A DNA stretch of 64,000 bases from Cereibacter azotoformans (GTDB lineage: Bacteria > Pseudomonadota > Alphaproteobacteria > Rhodobacterales > Rhodobacteraceae), in NCBI GenBank assembly GCA_017599285.1, contig JAGFXX010000001.1, forward strand, positions 434,001 to 498,000, given 5' to 3'. Below are positions 62,377-64,000 of the stretch, piece by piece; positions within the stretch are counted from its first letter, which is position 1; the number at the start of each line of letters is the position of its first letter. The position numbers were made by a program, and so were the translations under genes. The notes under the pieces were generated by a model that saw only the letters and a list, made by a program, of their open reading frames with translations, was not told where the DNA came from and ran no database searches.

Positions 62377-63981
62377 ATGAAACTCGCCTCCCGCATCCTG
62401 CCCTCGTCCGAGGCCTTCCGCGCCAACCGCGCGCATCATCTGGCGCTGATCGCCGAGACGGCCGCGGTTGCGGCCCGCGCGGCTCAGGGGGGCGGTGCGG
62501 CCGCCCAGGCGCGGCACGCCGCACGAGGCAAGCTGCCCCCGCGCGAGCGGGTGGCCGGGCTTCTCGATCCAGGCTCGCCGTTTCTTGAGATCGGGGCCTT
62601 TGCGGCCAACGGCATGTATGAGGATGCCGCCCCCTGCGCGGGCGTCATCGCCGGCATCGGCCGGGTGCACGGGCAGGAGGTGATGGTCGTGTGCAACGAC
62701 GCCACCGTGAAGGGCGGCACCTACTATCCGATGACGGTCAAGAAGCACCTCCGCGCGCAGGAGATCGCCGCCGAATGCCGTCTGCCCTGCGTCTATCTGG
62801 TGGATTCCGGCGGGGCGAACCTTCCCAACCAGGACGAGGTCTTCCCCGACCGCGACCATTTCGGCCGCATCTTCTACAACCAGGCGCAGATGAGCGCCGC
62901 GGGAATTCCCCAGATCGCCGTCGTCATGGGCTCCTGCACCGCGGGCGGCGCCTATGTGCCCGCCATGTCCGACGTCACGATCATCGTCCGAAACCAGGGC
63001 ACGATCTTCCTCGCCGGCCCCCCTCTCGTGAAGGCCGCCACCGGCGAGGTGGTCTCGGCCGAGGATCTCGGAGGCGGCGATGTCCACACCCGGCTGTCGG
63101 GTGTGGCCGACTATCTGGCCGAGGATGACGCCCACGCCCTCGCGCTCGCGCGCCGGGCGCTGCAAAGCCTGAACCGGACCCGTCCGCCTTCGGTTGCCTG
63201 GGCCGTCCCCGAAGAGCCCGCCCACGACCCGGAGGAGATCCTGGGCCTCGTTCCGGCCGACCTGCGCACCCCCTGGGACATCCGCGAGCTGATCGCGCGG
63301 CTGGTGGACGGCTCGCGCTTCGACGAGTTCAAGCCGCGATTCGGCGAGACGCTGGTCACGGGCTTTGCGCATCTCATGGGTTGCCCGGTGGGGATCGTCG
63401 CCAACAACGGCGTCCTCTTCTCCGAGGCCGCCATCAAGGGCGCCCATTTCGTCGAACTCTGCTCGCAACGCTCGATCCCGCTGGTCTTCCTGCAGAACAT
63501 CACGGGCTTCATGGTGGGCCGCCGCTACGAGAACGAGGGCATCGCCCGCCACGGCGCCAAGATGGTGACGGCCGTGGCCACCACCGCCGTCCCCAAGATC
63601 ACGATGATCGTGGGCGGCTCCTTCGGGGCCGGAAACTACGGCATGGCGGGGCGCGCCTATTCCCCGCGCTTCCTCTGGACATGGCCCAACGCGCGCATCT
63701 CGGTCATGGGGGGCGAGCAGGCGGCGGGCGTCCTCGCCACCGTCCGGCGCGACGCGATCGAGCGGCAGGGCGGGGCGTGGAGCGCCGAAGAGGAGGCCGC
63801 CTTCAAACGCCCCACCATCGAGATGTTCGAGCGCCAGAGCCACCCGCTCTACGCCTCGGCCCGGCTCTGGGACGACGGGATCGTGGACCCGCGCAAGAGC
63901 CGCGAGACGCTCTTCCTCTCGCTCTCGGCCGCCCTCAACGCCCCCATCGCGCCGACGCGCTTCGGCCTCTTCCGGATGTGA
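62377..63981 (+). CDS. mccB: Methylcrotonyl-CoA carboxylase beta (carboxyltransferase) subunit
   Basis: Transfers carboxyl from biotin to 3-methylcrotonyl-CoA in leucine breakdown. A 534-aa carboxyltransferase with two crotonase-like halves: [52 protein letters not shown] with its oxyanion-hole glycines, and [30 protein letters not shown] is typical of MCC beta rather than propionyl-CoA carboxylase. The ATG at 62377 gives [17 protein letters not shown]. The biotin-bearing alpha subunit gene would be expected just past the right edge. Confidence 0.94.
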   Translation: MKLASRILPSSEAFRANRAHHLALIAETAAVAARAAQGGGAAAQARHAARGKLPPRERVAGLLDPGSPFLEIGAFAANGMYEDAAPCAGVIAGIGRVHGQEVMVVCNDATVKGGTYYPMTVKKHLRAQEIAAECRLPCVYLVDSGGANLPNQDEVFPDRDHFGRIFYNQAQMSAAGIPQIAVVMGSCTAGGAYVPAMSDVTIIVRNQGTIFLAGPPLVKAATGEVVSAEDLGGGDVHTRLSGVADYLAEDDAHALALARRALQSLNRTRPPSVAWAVPEEPAHDPEEILGLVPADLRTPWDIRELIARLVDGSRFDEFKPRFGETLVTGFAHLMGCPVGIVANNGVLFSEAAIKGAHFVELCSQRSIPLVFLQNITGFMVGRRYENEGIARHGAKMVTAVATTAVPKITMIVGGSFGAGNYGMAGRAYSPRFLWTWPNARISVMGGEQAAGVLATVRRDAIERQGGAWSAEEEAAFKRPTIEMFERQSHPLYASARLWDDGIVDPRKSRETLFLSLSAALNAPIAPTRFGLFRM

Positions 63982-64000
63982 TCCGTGGGCAGCGCGCATC

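Overview
The window is about 64 kb of high-GC alphaproteobacterial chromosome from a purple non-sulfur phototroph of the Rhodobacter/Cereibacter sphaeroides group. The strongest evidence is the puf operon: a PufX gene, a 20-codon pufK, pufB/pufA products nearly identical to those I remember for R. sphaeroides, and a 282-aa PufL and 308-aa PufM. PufL, PufM and PufX differ at a number of positions from the 2.4.1 sequences as I recall them, so this is probably a close relative rather than strain 2.4.1. No insertion sequence, phage gene, rRNA or CRISPR array was seen.

Left edge (1-4530), minus strand: the start of a squalene/phytoene-synthase-family gene, a SAM methyltransferase, citramalate synthase (cimA), cysteinyl-tRNA synthetase (cysS) and tRNA-Leu(UAA). 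Positions 4531-31460 form a roughly 27-kb catabolic region for amides, ureides and amino-acid derivatives in three blocks. Block A (4531-12161, minus) is a hydantoin operon: polar amino-acid ABC transporter, D-carbamoylase-like nitrilase, hydantoinase, Asp/Glu/hydantoin racemase, LysR regulator and flavin reductase. Block B (13475-19010, plus, with a divergent LysR gene) holds two PLP aminotransferases, a RidA protein, an atypical SDR, an RraA-like protein and a 2-hydroxyacid dehydrogenase. Block C (19014-31460, divergent around 29.5 kb) holds a formamidase, a creatinase-like M24 protein, an M20 carbamoylase, a second 2-hydroxyacid dehydrogenase, two GntR regulators, the 5-oxoprolinase subunits PxpA, PxpB and PxpC, a TRAP transporter and a DHDPS/NAL-type aldolase.

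The right-hand part of a photosynthesis gene cluster lies at 31522-46252: crtC and crtD (minus), then crtE-crtF-bchC-bchX-bchY-bchZ-pufQ-pufK-pufB-pufA-pufL-pufM-pufX and dxs (plus). Start/stop overlaps and the absence of terminators between crtF and pufX fit a superoperon. Five TGT-N12-ACA sites of the PpsR/CrtJ type lie in the crtD/crtE (three) and crtF/bchC (two) intervals. The genes make carotenoid precursors and spheroidene-type carotenoids, bacteriochlorophyll a, and the LH1-reaction-centre core; dxs supplies isoprenoid precursors. The tspO-crtB-crtI-crtA block that I recall next to crtC in R. sphaeroides is absent here, and the catabolic region abuts crtC directly.

Right part (46275-64000) is mostly housekeeping: an FAD-dependent oxidoreductase, an isoaspartate-methyltransferase-like gene, a TolC-family protein, a PopZ-like protein, a small conserved protein, EF-P, a YgfZ-like protein, an MsbA-like ABC exporter, a class V aminotransferase, GlmS, GlmU, phosphoglycolate phosphatase and CreA. 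It ends with leucine catabolism (isovaleryl-CoA dehydrogenase and methylcrotonyl-CoA carboxylase beta subunit) flanking an OmpW gene that has an FNR-like box upstream.
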